Assembly: GCA_902547175.1 (NCBI GenBank)
Contig: CACCMS010000007.1
Span: 1 to 39,170 of the forward strand
Length of the DNA stretch: 39,170 bases
Direction of reading: 5' to 3'
DNA from: Rhodospirillaceae bacterium
GTDB taxonomy: Bacteria; Pseudomonadota; Alphaproteobacteria; TMED109; TMED131
Both the position numbers and the translations under genes were made by a program. The notes beneath the pieces were generated by a model, which worked only from the letters and a program-made list of their open reading frames with translations, did no database searches and was not told the origin of the DNA. Shown here in pieces: positions 24,148 through 31,494 of the stretch; positions within the stretch are counted from its first letter, which is position 1, and every line of letters starts with the position of its first letter.

Positions 24148-24264
24148 ATGCATAATAAAGAAAATAAAAAACTTTAAACAATAATTGCTATGGAAGTTGT
24201 GGTTTACTCTTCAAAAATAGCTGATGATGATGAAAAAGTATTTGAATTATTAGCAGAAAGATGA
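24148..24264 (+). pseudogene. Decayed N-terminal fragment of a class III adenylate cyclase
   Basis: One frame from the ATG at 24148 reads M-HNKENKKL-stop-TIIAMEVVVYSSKIADDDEK and ends at a TGA (24262-24264). This aligns without gaps to KLTTILAMDVVNYSKKMAVD followed by DEG at residues 7-29 of the intact cyclase that starts 42 bases downstream. Identities include KL, TI, AM, VV, YS, K, A and DDE, with the first Thr replaced by TAA. It appears to be the remnant of a tandem cyclase paralogue, deleted after about 38 codons. Someone could mistake the 24-residue piece from 24190 for a small gene. Confidence 0.75.
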
Positions 24265-24305
24265 TTAATCTAGAAGGTATATTACACTAGTTAAGAGGAA
24301 AAATT

Positions 24306-26216
24306 ATGAGTTCACAGAAAAGAAAATTAACTACTATTTTAGCAATGGATGTAGTTAACTATTCAAAAAAAATGGCAGTTGATGATGAAGGTACGCTAAA
24401 GCAATTATCAGTTTGTAAAAAAATAATTGAAAAGACAGTAACTTCTGCAGAGGGAAGAATATTCAATACTGCAGGAGATGCATTCATGATTGAGTTCAGT
24501 AGTCCAGTACAAGCAGTAAACTCAGCTATTAAAATTCAAAAAGAGATTCTTAATTTAAATAAAGATTTAAGTGGAGATAAAATTTTAGAGTTTAGAATTG
24601 GTATTAATATGGGTGATGTATTAATACAAGAAGATAATTTGTTTGGTGATGGAGTAAATGTAGCCTCAAGATTAGAATCTATAGCTCCACCAGGAAGGAT
24701 ATGTATATCTGGGTCTGTATATTCCCTGGTTTCTAATAATATAAAAGAAAAAATTTATAGTAAGGGAAGTCAGAAATTAAAAAATATTAATAAACCAGTT
24801 GATGCATATTTTATAGAAATACAAGAAGGATCTAATTTCGCAAAGGACTTTAAGGTTACTCAAAGCAAGGTAGGAAATAAAAATATTTTTATAATGGGAT
24901 CAGTTGCTGCAAGTTTATTAATACTAATATTATCTTTTTTTGCGTTTAAAGGGAATAATGAAATTAATGTAAACTTAAATAGTATTGCTATTGCTCCAAT
25001 TACTACTGTGTCAAAAGAACAAGAAAAAATTAATTTAGCTGCAGGATTAACCCAAGATATAGCTGCTTCATTAACTAGAGCTTCAAAGAAACTAAATGTA
25101 ATTAAACTTAACAGTTCAGAAGAAAGCGTTGCTGATATATCAAAAAAAACTGGGGCAAAGTATTTAATTAATGGAGATATTAAGGAAGCTGGAAAAAATA
25201 TTAGAGTTACTGTAAATTTAGTAGATGCGGAAAATGAAAATATTGTATGGTCTGATAAATATGATAAAACTCTAGAGATAGATAATTTGTTTACTTTACA
25301 GGATGAAGTAGTTTCTAATATTATAGATGAGCTTGTTGGTAACGGAGATATTTTATCAAAAGAAGTTTCTAAAGTAGGATTAACAGCAACTTCTCAAAAT
25401 CTAGACTCATATGCCTGTATCAATTTTACCAGAAACCAATTCTTTCTTTCATTCTCATTCGAGCATTTTAATAAAGCTGTGGAATGTTTGGAAAAATCTA
25501 TTGTTGATGACCCAGGATATGCAGATGCTTGGCAATATTATGGTTATCTTTTATCATGGGGTTACTCTATATATGAAGTATATGAGAAGGACATCCTAAG
25601 TAAGGCTTTAGAAGCAGTTCAGAATGCCATAAGATTAGACCCTAATTATGCGATGGCTTATAGATCAAAAGCTGAAATAGAATATTATTCAGGGAACTTT
25701 GATCAAATGCTAAAAGACGGAGAAAAAGCTTTAGAATTAGCTCCCAACGATGTTCAAATAATAGGAGGAATAGCTTACATAACTGGTCTTTCAGGATGGG
25801 GCTGTCACTCTTCAGAGGAACTAAAGAAAAAATACAATATTGATGACAAAGCTTGTTACAGACTTAAAAGAGGACATGAGTTAGGGGTTTTGGGAGCAAA
25901 GTTAGATAAGGGTAACAGTGTTGCTGGGAATAACTTTGGACAAGTAGCATACTATCAAGACTCTCGTAATTGGGAAAAAGCTCTTGAGGTCATGGAAGAT
26001 ATGCCTGTTCCTTTTTTATGGTGGTGGCACCATTATATGGGTACGTCTAACCACTTCCTAGGAAATAAAGATAAAGCTCAAAATCATTTTAATAAAATTG
26101 CAGAAATTTTGGGCGATAACACATTAGAAAAAATGAAAAAAGGTATGATAATCTGGCATGAAATGACTGTGTATGAAGAGATGATGCCAGTTTATCTAGA
26201 ATACGGATTAAAATAG
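24306..26216 (+). CDS. Class III adenylate/guanylate cyclase with TolB-like and TPR regions
   Basis: This 636-residue protein has an N-terminal class III cyclase domain (about 7-175), one membrane segment (IMGSVAASLLILILSFFAF, about 197-217) and a C-terminal extracytoplasmic part with an FlgO/TolB-N-like region (IAIAPITTVSKEQEKINLAA, then GAKYLINGDIKEAGKNIRVT) and TPR helices from about 385. The metal-binding aspartates are D15 in ILAMDVVNYS and D58 in FNTAGDAFMIEF; GDGVNVASRLESIAPPGRIC forms the dimer and transition-state region. It makes cAMP or cGMP in response to an unknown signal. This architecture is common, and often multicopy, in Alphaproteobacteria. The remnant just upstream indicates a lost paralogue. 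Confidence 0.93.
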   Translation: MSSQKRKLTTILAMDVVNYSKKMAVDDEGTLKQLSVCKKIIEKTVTSAEGRIFNTAGDAFMIEFSSPVQAVNSAIKIQKEILNLNKDLSGDKILEFRIGINMGDVLIQEDNLFGDGVNVASRLESIAPPGRICISGSVYSLVSNNIKEKIYSKGSQKLKNINKPVDAYFIEIQEGSNFAKDFKVTQSKVGNKNIFIMGSVAASLLILILSFFAFKGNNEINVNLNSIAIAPITTVSKEQEKINLAAGLTQDIAASLTRASKKLNVIKLNSSEESVADISKKTGAKYLINGDIKEAGKNIRVTVNLVDAENENIVWSDKYDKTLEIDNLFTLQDEVVSNIIDELVGNGDILSKEVSKVGLTATSQNLDSYACINFTRNQFFLSFSFEHFNKAVECLEKSIVDDPGYADAWQYYGYLLSWGYSIYEVYEKDILSKALEAVQNAIRLDPNYAMAYRSKAEIEYYSGNFDQMLKDGEKALELAPNDVQIIGGIAYITGLSGWGCHSSEELKKKYNIDDKACYRLKRGHELGVLGAKLDKGNSVAGNNFGQVAYYQDSRNWEKALEVMEDMPVPFLWWWHHYMGTSNHFLGNKDKAQNHFNKIAEILGDNTLEKMKKGMIIWHEMTVYEEMMPVYLEYGLK

Positions 26217-26352
26217 AATAACTAATAAGACTAAAATTATTTTTAATTAGGGTTTTAGCTGATCATTTTTATTACCTCTATGATATTATATCATAATATT
26301 ACTTTTTTTTATTAGTAGGCAAACTGATATAAAAGGCTTTTATTCTGGTTAA

Positions 26353-26550
26353 ATGGAAGGCAATAAAGAACCAATTTTAGTTGAAATGGTTTTTTCACTG
26401 GTTACAGCATGGATTTTTTCTAGAGCTTTATTAACCTCTGCAATTCTTGCTTATTATTATGGGTTACCAAGAGTAATAGCTTATACAGCATATTATTTTT
26501 CTTATATTACAAGTGGATATTTTTATAGTTTACTTAAGAAAAAATTTTAG
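26353..26550 (+). CDS. Small hypothetical membrane protein
   Basis: This 65-residue open frame encodes a short acidic start (MEGNKEPILVE), two hydrophobic segments (about 12-32 and 38-58, the second rich in Tyr and Ala) and a basic end SLLKKKF, which looks like a two-helix inner-membrane protein with both ends inside. I do not recognise a family. No Shine-Dalgarno is at the normal distance (AAAAGG is 17 bases upstream). The call rests on the coherent membrane topology and the lack of a competing frame. Confidence 0.5.
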   Translation: MEGNKEPILVEMVFSLVTAWIFSRALLTSAILAYYYGLPRVIAYTAYYFSYITSGYFYSLLKKKF

Positions 26551-26673
26551 ATTAATTCTATGGTAGAGTTTTTTGAAAAAGAATATGGTTTTGCAGGTAA
26601 ATTTTCTTAATCTGTTATTATCAATTTATTAATGTCTTAGCATAAGTTTTAATTGCTAACATTATTTACAAAA

Positions 26674-26702
26674 TTTACAAATTAATAAAAAAAATATACA
26701 AT
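26674..26702 (+). promoter_or_regulatory. Candidate sigma-70 promoter of the Asn-heptad coiled-coil gene
   Basis: TTTACA (26674-26679) and TACAAT (26697-26702) are separated by 17 bases and lie 33 bases upstream of the ATG at 26736. AGGGAG precedes that ATG by a standard distance, giving the gene its own promoter and a strong ribosome site. Confidence 0.4.
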
Positions 26703-26735
26703 AATTTACATTATTAATTTATTAGGGAGAAGTAA

Positions 26736-27452
26736 ATGAGTAAAACCAAAATAAACGCAAAAGCTATAAAAGCTAATAGAAAAAGAATCTTTAAAATTGA
26801 TGCTGAAGTAATGACTAATAAGGCTAATGCATATATTTCTAGGTCTATGATAGAAGAAAATAGGCTAATGATTTTAAGTAATTATTCTGCAGCATTTCTT
26901 GGTAATAGACAACTAGCTAACAGCAATACTGATGAGATTTTTGAAAACAGGAAAACAATTTTAGATAATTACAATACTCAAAGTGATGTTGAAGAAAATT
27001 ATATAAATGCTCAAAAAAATAAAGCATCATTAGACTTTCTTAAACATAGATCAGCTTTAAATTCTTCTGTCTTAAAGATTAGTGAGGAAATGGCAACTAT
27101 TAATGCTAAATTAATAGCTATAAATAAAAAAATAATGGATGCTAACCAATCAATAGTAGATTTTAATTCAAAGCAAATAGCAGAAAATAAAAGTTTAATA
27201 AATGGTAGTCTAAACCCCAAAAAAGCTAATCCTGCAAGTAATGCTAAAATAATTAAAAGTAATTCCAGTAATATGAAGCAATTGGAAAAAAATGTTAAAA
27301 ACAATAGAAAAATGATGACGGATTTAATTTCTAAGTCACAAAAAAACGCAGATGACTTAATGAGTAATAAAAATCAGATAAAGCAAAGAAGAAATTCTGC
27401 ATTAGCTAATAGAGCTAAAATCTTAGCTAATAAATCTTTAATTAAATTTTAA
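26736..27452 (+). CDS. Asparagine-heptad (IxxNxxx) coiled-coil protein, function unknown
   Basis: This 238-residue protein is not a family I can name. Almost all of it is one long helix with Asn every seventh residue and an aliphatic residue three before it. In residues 7-56, N occurs at 7, 14, 28, 42 and 49; a shifted register gives N71 and N78; then N88, 95, 109, 123, 130, 137, 144 and 151; then N169, 176, 190, 204, 211, 225 and 232. The a positions are nearly all Ile, Val, Leu, Met or Ala. This is the N@d pattern known from trimeric autotransporter stalks, where core Asn rings bind anions. It has no Cys or Trp, no signal peptide and no membrane segment. A GG-rich ribosome site precedes it and a perfect hairpin follows. 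Confidence 0.85.
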   Translation: MSKTKINAKAIKANRKRIFKIDAEVMTNKANAYISRSMIEENRLMILSNYSAAFLGNRQLANSNTDEIFENRKTILDNYNTQSDVEENYINAQKNKASLDFLKHRSALNSSVLKISEEMATINAKLIAINKKIMDANQSIVDFNSKQIAENKSLINGSLNPKKANPASNAKIIKSNSSNMKQLEKNVKNNRKMMTDLISKSQKNADDLMSNKNQIKQRRNSALANRAKILANKSLIKF

Positions 27453-27476
27453 TATTAATAATATATATTATTTTTT

Positions 27477-27520
27477 CCTAACGGGCTTATGCCCGTTAGG
27501 ATATTATTCTATATTTTTTT
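27477..27520 (+). terminator. Strong hairpin, probable terminator
   Basis: CCTAACGGGC (27477-27486) and GCCCGTTAGG (27491-27500) form a perfect ten-base stem with a TTAT loop, by far the most GC-rich element nearby. A T-run (27514-27520) follows 13 bases after the stem. It lies between convergent genes and most likely ends the coiled-coil transcript. The T-run is farther from the stem than in a textbook intrinsic terminator. Confidence 0.7.
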
Positions 27521-27557
27521 AGGTATGAATAAACCTTTTATTATTAGATTATTTAAC

Positions 27558-28394
27558 TTATTTTATAGCAGTCACACGATAGATATAAGCATTATAATAA
27601 TCTTGTTTTTTAAATAATTTTTGTAATTTATTGTTAATATCTCTTTTAATAATATCACAAGTATTATTATCAATCTTATTTTCCCTAATCATTCCAGCAC
27701 CTACTCCTATTCTCATCATAATATCAGTTTCAGTCTTTATTTTACTTATTTTTAATTTAGTTATAATATTGTCTATAATTACCTTTCTAAATCCACTTTG
27801 TTTTAATAAAGTTTGTATATATGATTTATCTTTTAAAGAAAATGGGCCAGGTTTATTATCAAATTCAGGTATAGCTATTTTAGTATTTTTTTTTACGCTA
27901 TTTGCCGGAATAGTAAAGAATTGATTGCATCTAAAGTTTCTCCAACAGACAAAAGTAAATGATCCATTCTTTTTAAGTGCTTGATTAGTGTTAATAAAAG
28001 CACGTAAAGGGTACTCAAAAAACATCACTCCAAACCTAGATATTGCATGATCAAATATATTTTCTTTAAATCTTGTTTTTTGTATATCTTTTCTTAGACA
28101 AGCTAGGTTTTTAATATTTTTATATTTTTTTTTAAATACTTTTAATAAAGGGGTAGAAATATCTACTGCCGTTATAGTTCCGTTTACACCAATTTTTTTT
28201 TTAGCCGTATAACTTGTTTGTCCTGCACCACAACCTATGTCTAAAACTGATTGATTTTTTTTTAATCTTATATTTTCAAATAGTATCTTACTAATATTTT
28301 CAAACTTATAATTCATTTCATTGTTGTATTTTATCCATGGTGAAACAGACTTCTTATTCCAGTAGTAATACTGCTTATTTTTTAGTAATATCAT
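27558..28394 (-). CDS. Class I SAM-dependent methyltransferase
   Basis: This 278-residue cytoplasmic protein has the SAM-binding motif I VLDIGCGAGQTSY near residues 50-62, motif II ITAVDIS, and FDHAISRFGVMFFEYPLRAF at the motif IV/post region, followed by KKNGSFTFVCWR. The Methyltransf_11/25 core and the SRFGVMFF segment match a large group of uncharacterised alphaproteobacterial methyltransferases related to UbiE/COQ5. The substrate is unknown. The start is 31 bases from the divergent GSDH-type gene. The C-terminus is Lys/Asn-rich, in line with base composition. Confidence 0.87.
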   Translation of the reverse strand: MILLKNKQYYYWNKKSVSPWIKYNNEMNYKFENISKILFENIRLKKNQSVLDIGCGAGQTSYTAKKKIGVNGTITAVDISTPLLKVFKKKYKNIKNLACLRKDIQKTRFKENIFDHAISRFGVMFFEYPLRAFINTNQALKKNGSFTFVCWRNFRCNQFFTIPANSVKKNTKIAIPEFDNKPGPFSLKDKSYIQTLLKQSGFRKVIIDNIITKLKISKIKTETDIMMRIGVGAGMIRENKIDNNTCDIIKRDINNKLQKLFKKQDYYNAYIYRVTAIK

Positions 28395-28425
28395 AATTTT
28401 ATGACACTAATATAAACCATTTTAT

Positions 28426-29472
28426 ATGAAACAGTTATTATTTATTTTAATCTATACTTATTGTTTTTATTTATACTCTTTTACTATTGATAAGGTTATT
28501 AATTTAAATGATGGCTGGTCACTCTTCTTTTTAAATGAAAATAATATAATAATCACTGAAAAAAAAGGTTCAATTAAGCTATTTAATATTAAAAATAAAA
28601 GTATTAAAAATATAGAGCATAATTTAAATATTTTATCCTCAGGGCAAGGAGCTCTTATGGATATCATTAGTCATGATAGAAAAATATTTGTTAGTTATTC
28701 AGAAAATATGTCTAATGGTTCTACAACCTCAGTAGCGACTGGTATAATAAAAAGTAATCATATAACATTTAAAAATATTTTTAGGGCCTCACCTGTTATT
28801 CAATCTAATTATCATTATGGAGGACGGTTAGTATTAATAAATGATAATATTTATTTAACAGTAGGGGATAGAGGCAAAGGCATGATAGCACAAGATTATG
28901 AAAAGCATCCTGGAAGTATTATTAAAATAAAAACAAATGGTGGGTTAGTGTTAGATAACCCTAAATTTGAAAATAAAAAATTATGGTTGCCTGAGATTTT
29001 TCAAATTGGTTTAAGAAACCCACAAGGCTTAGAATACTCTCCTATAGATAAAAATATATATATTACTAATCATGGAGCTAAGGGTGGAGATTGGTTTGGA
29101 GTAGTAAAAAAAGGTGAAAATTATGGTTGGAAAGTATTAGGTTGGGGAGGGAAAAACTATATAGGTACTAAAATTGGACCAAAATGGACTCCAGGTTATA
29201 CAAAACCTATACACTATTGGGTTCCATCTATAGGTGTTAGTTCATTAATTATATATAGGGGCAAAGAATTTAAAGAGTGGAATGGAAATGCTCTTATTAC
29301 ATCTTTAAAAGGTCAATCATTAAGAAGAATAGTATTTGAAAATAATCAATTTATTAAAGAAGAGATTATATTTAAAGATAAAATAGGTAGAATTAGAGAT
29401 ATTGAATTAAACCCCATTAATGGAGAAATTTTTCTTTTAGGTGAGCATGCTTTGTGGAAATTAAGAAAATAA
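28426..29472 (+). CDS. PQQ-dependent sugar dehydrogenase family (GSDH) beta-propeller protein
   Basis: This 348-residue exported protein has a signal peptide (about 1-19). It carries GSDH (glucose/sorbosone dehydrogenase) propeller motifs: GGRLVLINDNIYLTVGDRG, QIGLRNPQGLEYSPIDKNIY, TNHGAKGGDWFGVVKKGENY followed by GWKV, and PSIGVSSLIIYRGKEFKEWN with GNALITSLKG. The family includes soluble PQQ aldose dehydrogenases such as E. coli YliI. Whether this organism makes PQQ cannot be judged here. It overlaps the downstream phosphatase gene by 19 bases and so heads the glucosylglycerate operon. That hints at a sugar-related periplasmic role, or simply shared transcription. Confidence 0.88.
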   Translation: MKQLLFILIYTYCFYLYSFTIDKVINLNDGWSLFFLNENNIIITEKKGSIKLFNIKNKSIKNIEHNLNILSSGQGALMDIISHDRKIFVSYSENMSNGSTTSVATGIIKSNHITFKNIFRASPVIQSNYHYGGRLVLINDNIYLTVGDRGKGMIAQDYEKHPGSIIKIKTNGGLVLDNPKFENKKLWLPEIFQIGLRNPQGLEYSPIDKNIYITNHGAKGGDWFGVVKKGENYGWKVLGWGGKNYIGTKIGPKWTPGYTKPIHYWVPSIGVSSLIIYRGKEFKEWNGNALITSLKGQSLRRIVFENNQFIKEEIIFKDKIGRIRDIELNPINGEIFLLGEHALWKLRK

Positions 29473-30290
29473 AAAAAAAAGTTATTATATTTACAGATTT
29501 AGACGAAACTTTATTAAAAGAAAATAAATTTAATCATAATATTTTAAATAATTTTATTAAAACATTGTTGAAAAAGGAATATGAAATTATTCCTCTTACT
29601 AGTAAAACATACTTAGAAGTAATTCATTTACTTAAACAAATTAAATATAAACTTCCTTTTTCAGTTGAAAATGGAGCTGCTTATTATTTACCAATTAATT
29701 ATAGTAAAGATTATTTGTATAAGAAAATAGTAAATCCATATGCTATTAAAAAGAATATTATAAAGAAAATATTAAATAAGAGTATTTTTAAAGTGTATTT
29801 GCGAAACATAAAATTTATAGAAAACTTATCAATTTTAGAACAAAAAAAAATTACAAAACTAAATAGTAAGCAATTAAAAGATTTCTATTCAAGAGAATAT
29901 AGTGTTCCCGTTTTGATAACAGGGGATAAGTATTTTAAAAAAAAATTTAAGGAAACACTCTTTAAATATAATCTTAAAATAGCATTTGGTGGTAAACTAA
30001 ATAATATATCTGGTCTTCATAGTAAGTTAAATTCATTAAGTTTTTTTTCTTATAAATATAAACAAAAATTAAGAACTACAAAAATAATAATAATATCAAT
30101 AGGTGATAATCAAAATGATGTAGAAATTTTAAACAATTCAAATTATTCTGGTATAGTTAAAAATAATAGTTGTAAAGCTTTAAATTTAAACAAAAAGAAT
30201 AATTTATTTAAAAGCTTTACTGAGGCACCCTTCGGTTGGGTTGAGGTTTTAAAAAAAATTATAATTAAGATGGAGAGAGATTATTACTGA
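29454..30290 (+). CDS. gpgP: Glucosyl/mannosyl-3-phosphoglycerate phosphatase (HAD-IIB)
   Basis: This 278-residue cytoplasmic HAD phosphatase is of the MPGP type (COG3769). HAD motif I is FTDLDETLL with Asp15 and Asp17, motif II includes PLTSKT, FSVENGAAYYLP is the substrate-site signature and SIGDNQNDVEILNNSNYSGI is motif III/IV. It removes phosphate from glucosyl- or mannosyl-3-phosphoglycerate. Because the next gene is a GT81 glucosyl-3-phosphoglycerate synthase, glucosylglycerate is the expected product. Translation starts at GTG inside the end of the GSDH-type gene. The protein is extremely Lys/Asn-rich. The symbol rests on context as well as family. Confidence 0.87.
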   Translation: MEIKKIKKKVIIFTDLDETLLKENKFNHNILNNFIKTLLKKEYEIIPLTSKTYLEVIHLLKQIKYKLPFSVENGAAYYLPINYSKDYLYKKIVNPYAIKKNIIKKILNKSIFKVYLRNIKFIENLSILEQKKITKLNSKQLKDFYSREYSVPVLITGDKYFKKKFKETLFKYNLKIAFGGKLNNISGLHSKLNSLSFFSYKYKQKLRTTKIIIISIGDNQNDVEILNNSNYSGIVKNNSCKALNLNKKNNLFKSFTEAPFGWVEVLKKIIIKMERDYY

Positions 30291-30309
30291 TTTTTATCAA
30301 AATGGAATT

Positions 30310-31494
30310 GTGTCAACTTTGCATAATCTAAATAATTTAGATGCAAATGTTTTAGCTAAAGAATTAGAGTTTATTTCTCAAGAAAAGCCAATGGAATTAA
30401 TTTTACCATGCTTGTTTTCAGAGTTAGAGTCCGATGCCCTTAAAAATATTTTGGAAAAAATAAATAATATTAATTTTTTACAACATATAATTATAGGTTT
30501 AGATAAAGCCAATAAAAATGAATTTGATTTTGCAAAAAAATACTTTTCAATTTTGAAGACATCTCATAGTATTTTATGGAATGACGGTCCTAAACTAAAA
30601 AGATTACAAAATGAATTAAATGAAGCTGAGCTAGCTAAAGTAGAAGATGGTAAGGGCAAAAATGTTTGGTATTGTATTGGTTATGCAATAGCTAGAAACT
30701 CGGCTGAAGCAGTTGCTTTTCATGATTGTGATATAAAGACTTATGATGAAAATATTCTAATTAAACTATTCTACCCATTATTAAATGATAGTATGGGGTA
30801 TAGTTTTTCTAAAGGATATTATCCTAGATATGAGGATAATAAATTTAATGGACGAGTAACGCGTCTTTTAGTTACACCATTAATAAAATCCTTAATAAAA
30901 CTTTTTGGAAATAATGATTACTTGGAATTTATAGATTCCTTTAGATATCCACTAGCTGGAGAATATGCATTAAAGAAAAACGTATTAAGAGATTTAAGAA
31001 TTCCAAGTGATTGGGGATTAGAAATAGGAATTCTTTCTGAATTACAAAGAAATTACTCAAGTAAATTATGTTGTCAGGTAGATTTAGCTGATCATTATGA
31101 TCACAAACATCAAGATTTGTCTGAAGATGATAAATCTAAAGGTTTATCAAGAATGACTATTGATATAACAAAAGCCTTTCTTAGGAAGATGGCTACACAA
31201 GGTTACATATTTACAGAAGAAAGTTTTAGAACACTAAAAGCCACTTACTTTAGAAAAGCATTGGAATATATTGATATATATAAAGATGATGCAAAAATTA
31301 ATGGCTTATCTCTTGATATTAATTTAGAAGAAAAAACTGTAGAGTTATTTGCTGAAAATATAATTTCAGCAGGAAAAAGTTTTCTATCTCAACCGATGGA
31401 AAAACCTTTTATTCCTTCTTGGCAAAGAATAGAATATGCATTTCCAGGTTTTACTAAAAAGTTAAGGCAAGCAGTTACTGAAGATAATGACTAA
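30310..31494 (+). CDS. gpgS: Glucosyl-3-phosphoglycerate synthase (GT81)
   Basis: This 394-residue cytoplasmic glycosyltransferase transfers glucose from an NDP-glucose to 3-phosphoglycerate. GT81 hallmarks are IIGLDKANKNEFDFAKKYFS, GPKLKRLQNELNEAELAKVE, GKGKNVWYCIGYAIA, the DxD-type metal site FHDCDIKTYD, FRYPLAGEYALKK and IPSDWGLEIGILSELQRNYS. The start is a GTG at 30310; an ATG at 30302 is out of frame. The family length (about 390-400) fits the longer bacterial form. It lies 19 bases after the phosphatase gene and overlaps the phosphorylase gene by 8 bases. Glucosylglycerate is a compatible solute used under salt stress and nitrogen shortage, in place of glutamate. Confidence 0.93.
   Translation: MSTLHNLNNLDANVLAKELEFISQEKPMELILPCLFSELESDALKNILEKINNINFLQHIIIGLDKANKNEFDFAKKYFSILKTSHSILWNDGPKLKRLQNELNEAELAKVEDGKGKNVWYCIGYAIARNSAEAVAFHDCDIKTYDENILIKLFYPLLNDSMGYSFSKGYYPRYEDNKFNGRVTRLLVTPLIKSLIKLFGNNDYLEFIDSFRYPLAGEYALKKNVLRDLRIPSDWGLEIGILSELQRNYSSKLCCQVDLADHYDHKHQDLSEDDKSKGLSRMTIDITKAFLRKMATQGYIFTEESFRTLKATYFRKALEYIDIYKDDAKINGLSLDINLEEKTVELFAENIISAGKSFLSQPMEKPFIPSWQRIEYAFPGFTKKLRQAVTEDND

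Noticed and set aside
26560..26610. 16-codon open frame starting MVEFFEKEYG after the small membrane protein gene
   Set aside because: Too short, no ribosome site, no support beyond an open frame.
27011..27304. 97-residue Leu/Ile-rich minus-strand frame inside the coiled-coil gene
   Set aside because: Complement of Asn/Lys/Ile-rich codons; the heptad regularity shows that the plus-strand frame is the coded one.
27631..27924. 97-residue hydrophobic plus-strand frame inside the methyltransferase gene
   Set aside because: Hydrophobic residues arise from the complement of Asn/Lys-rich codons; the methyltransferase frame has clear motifs.
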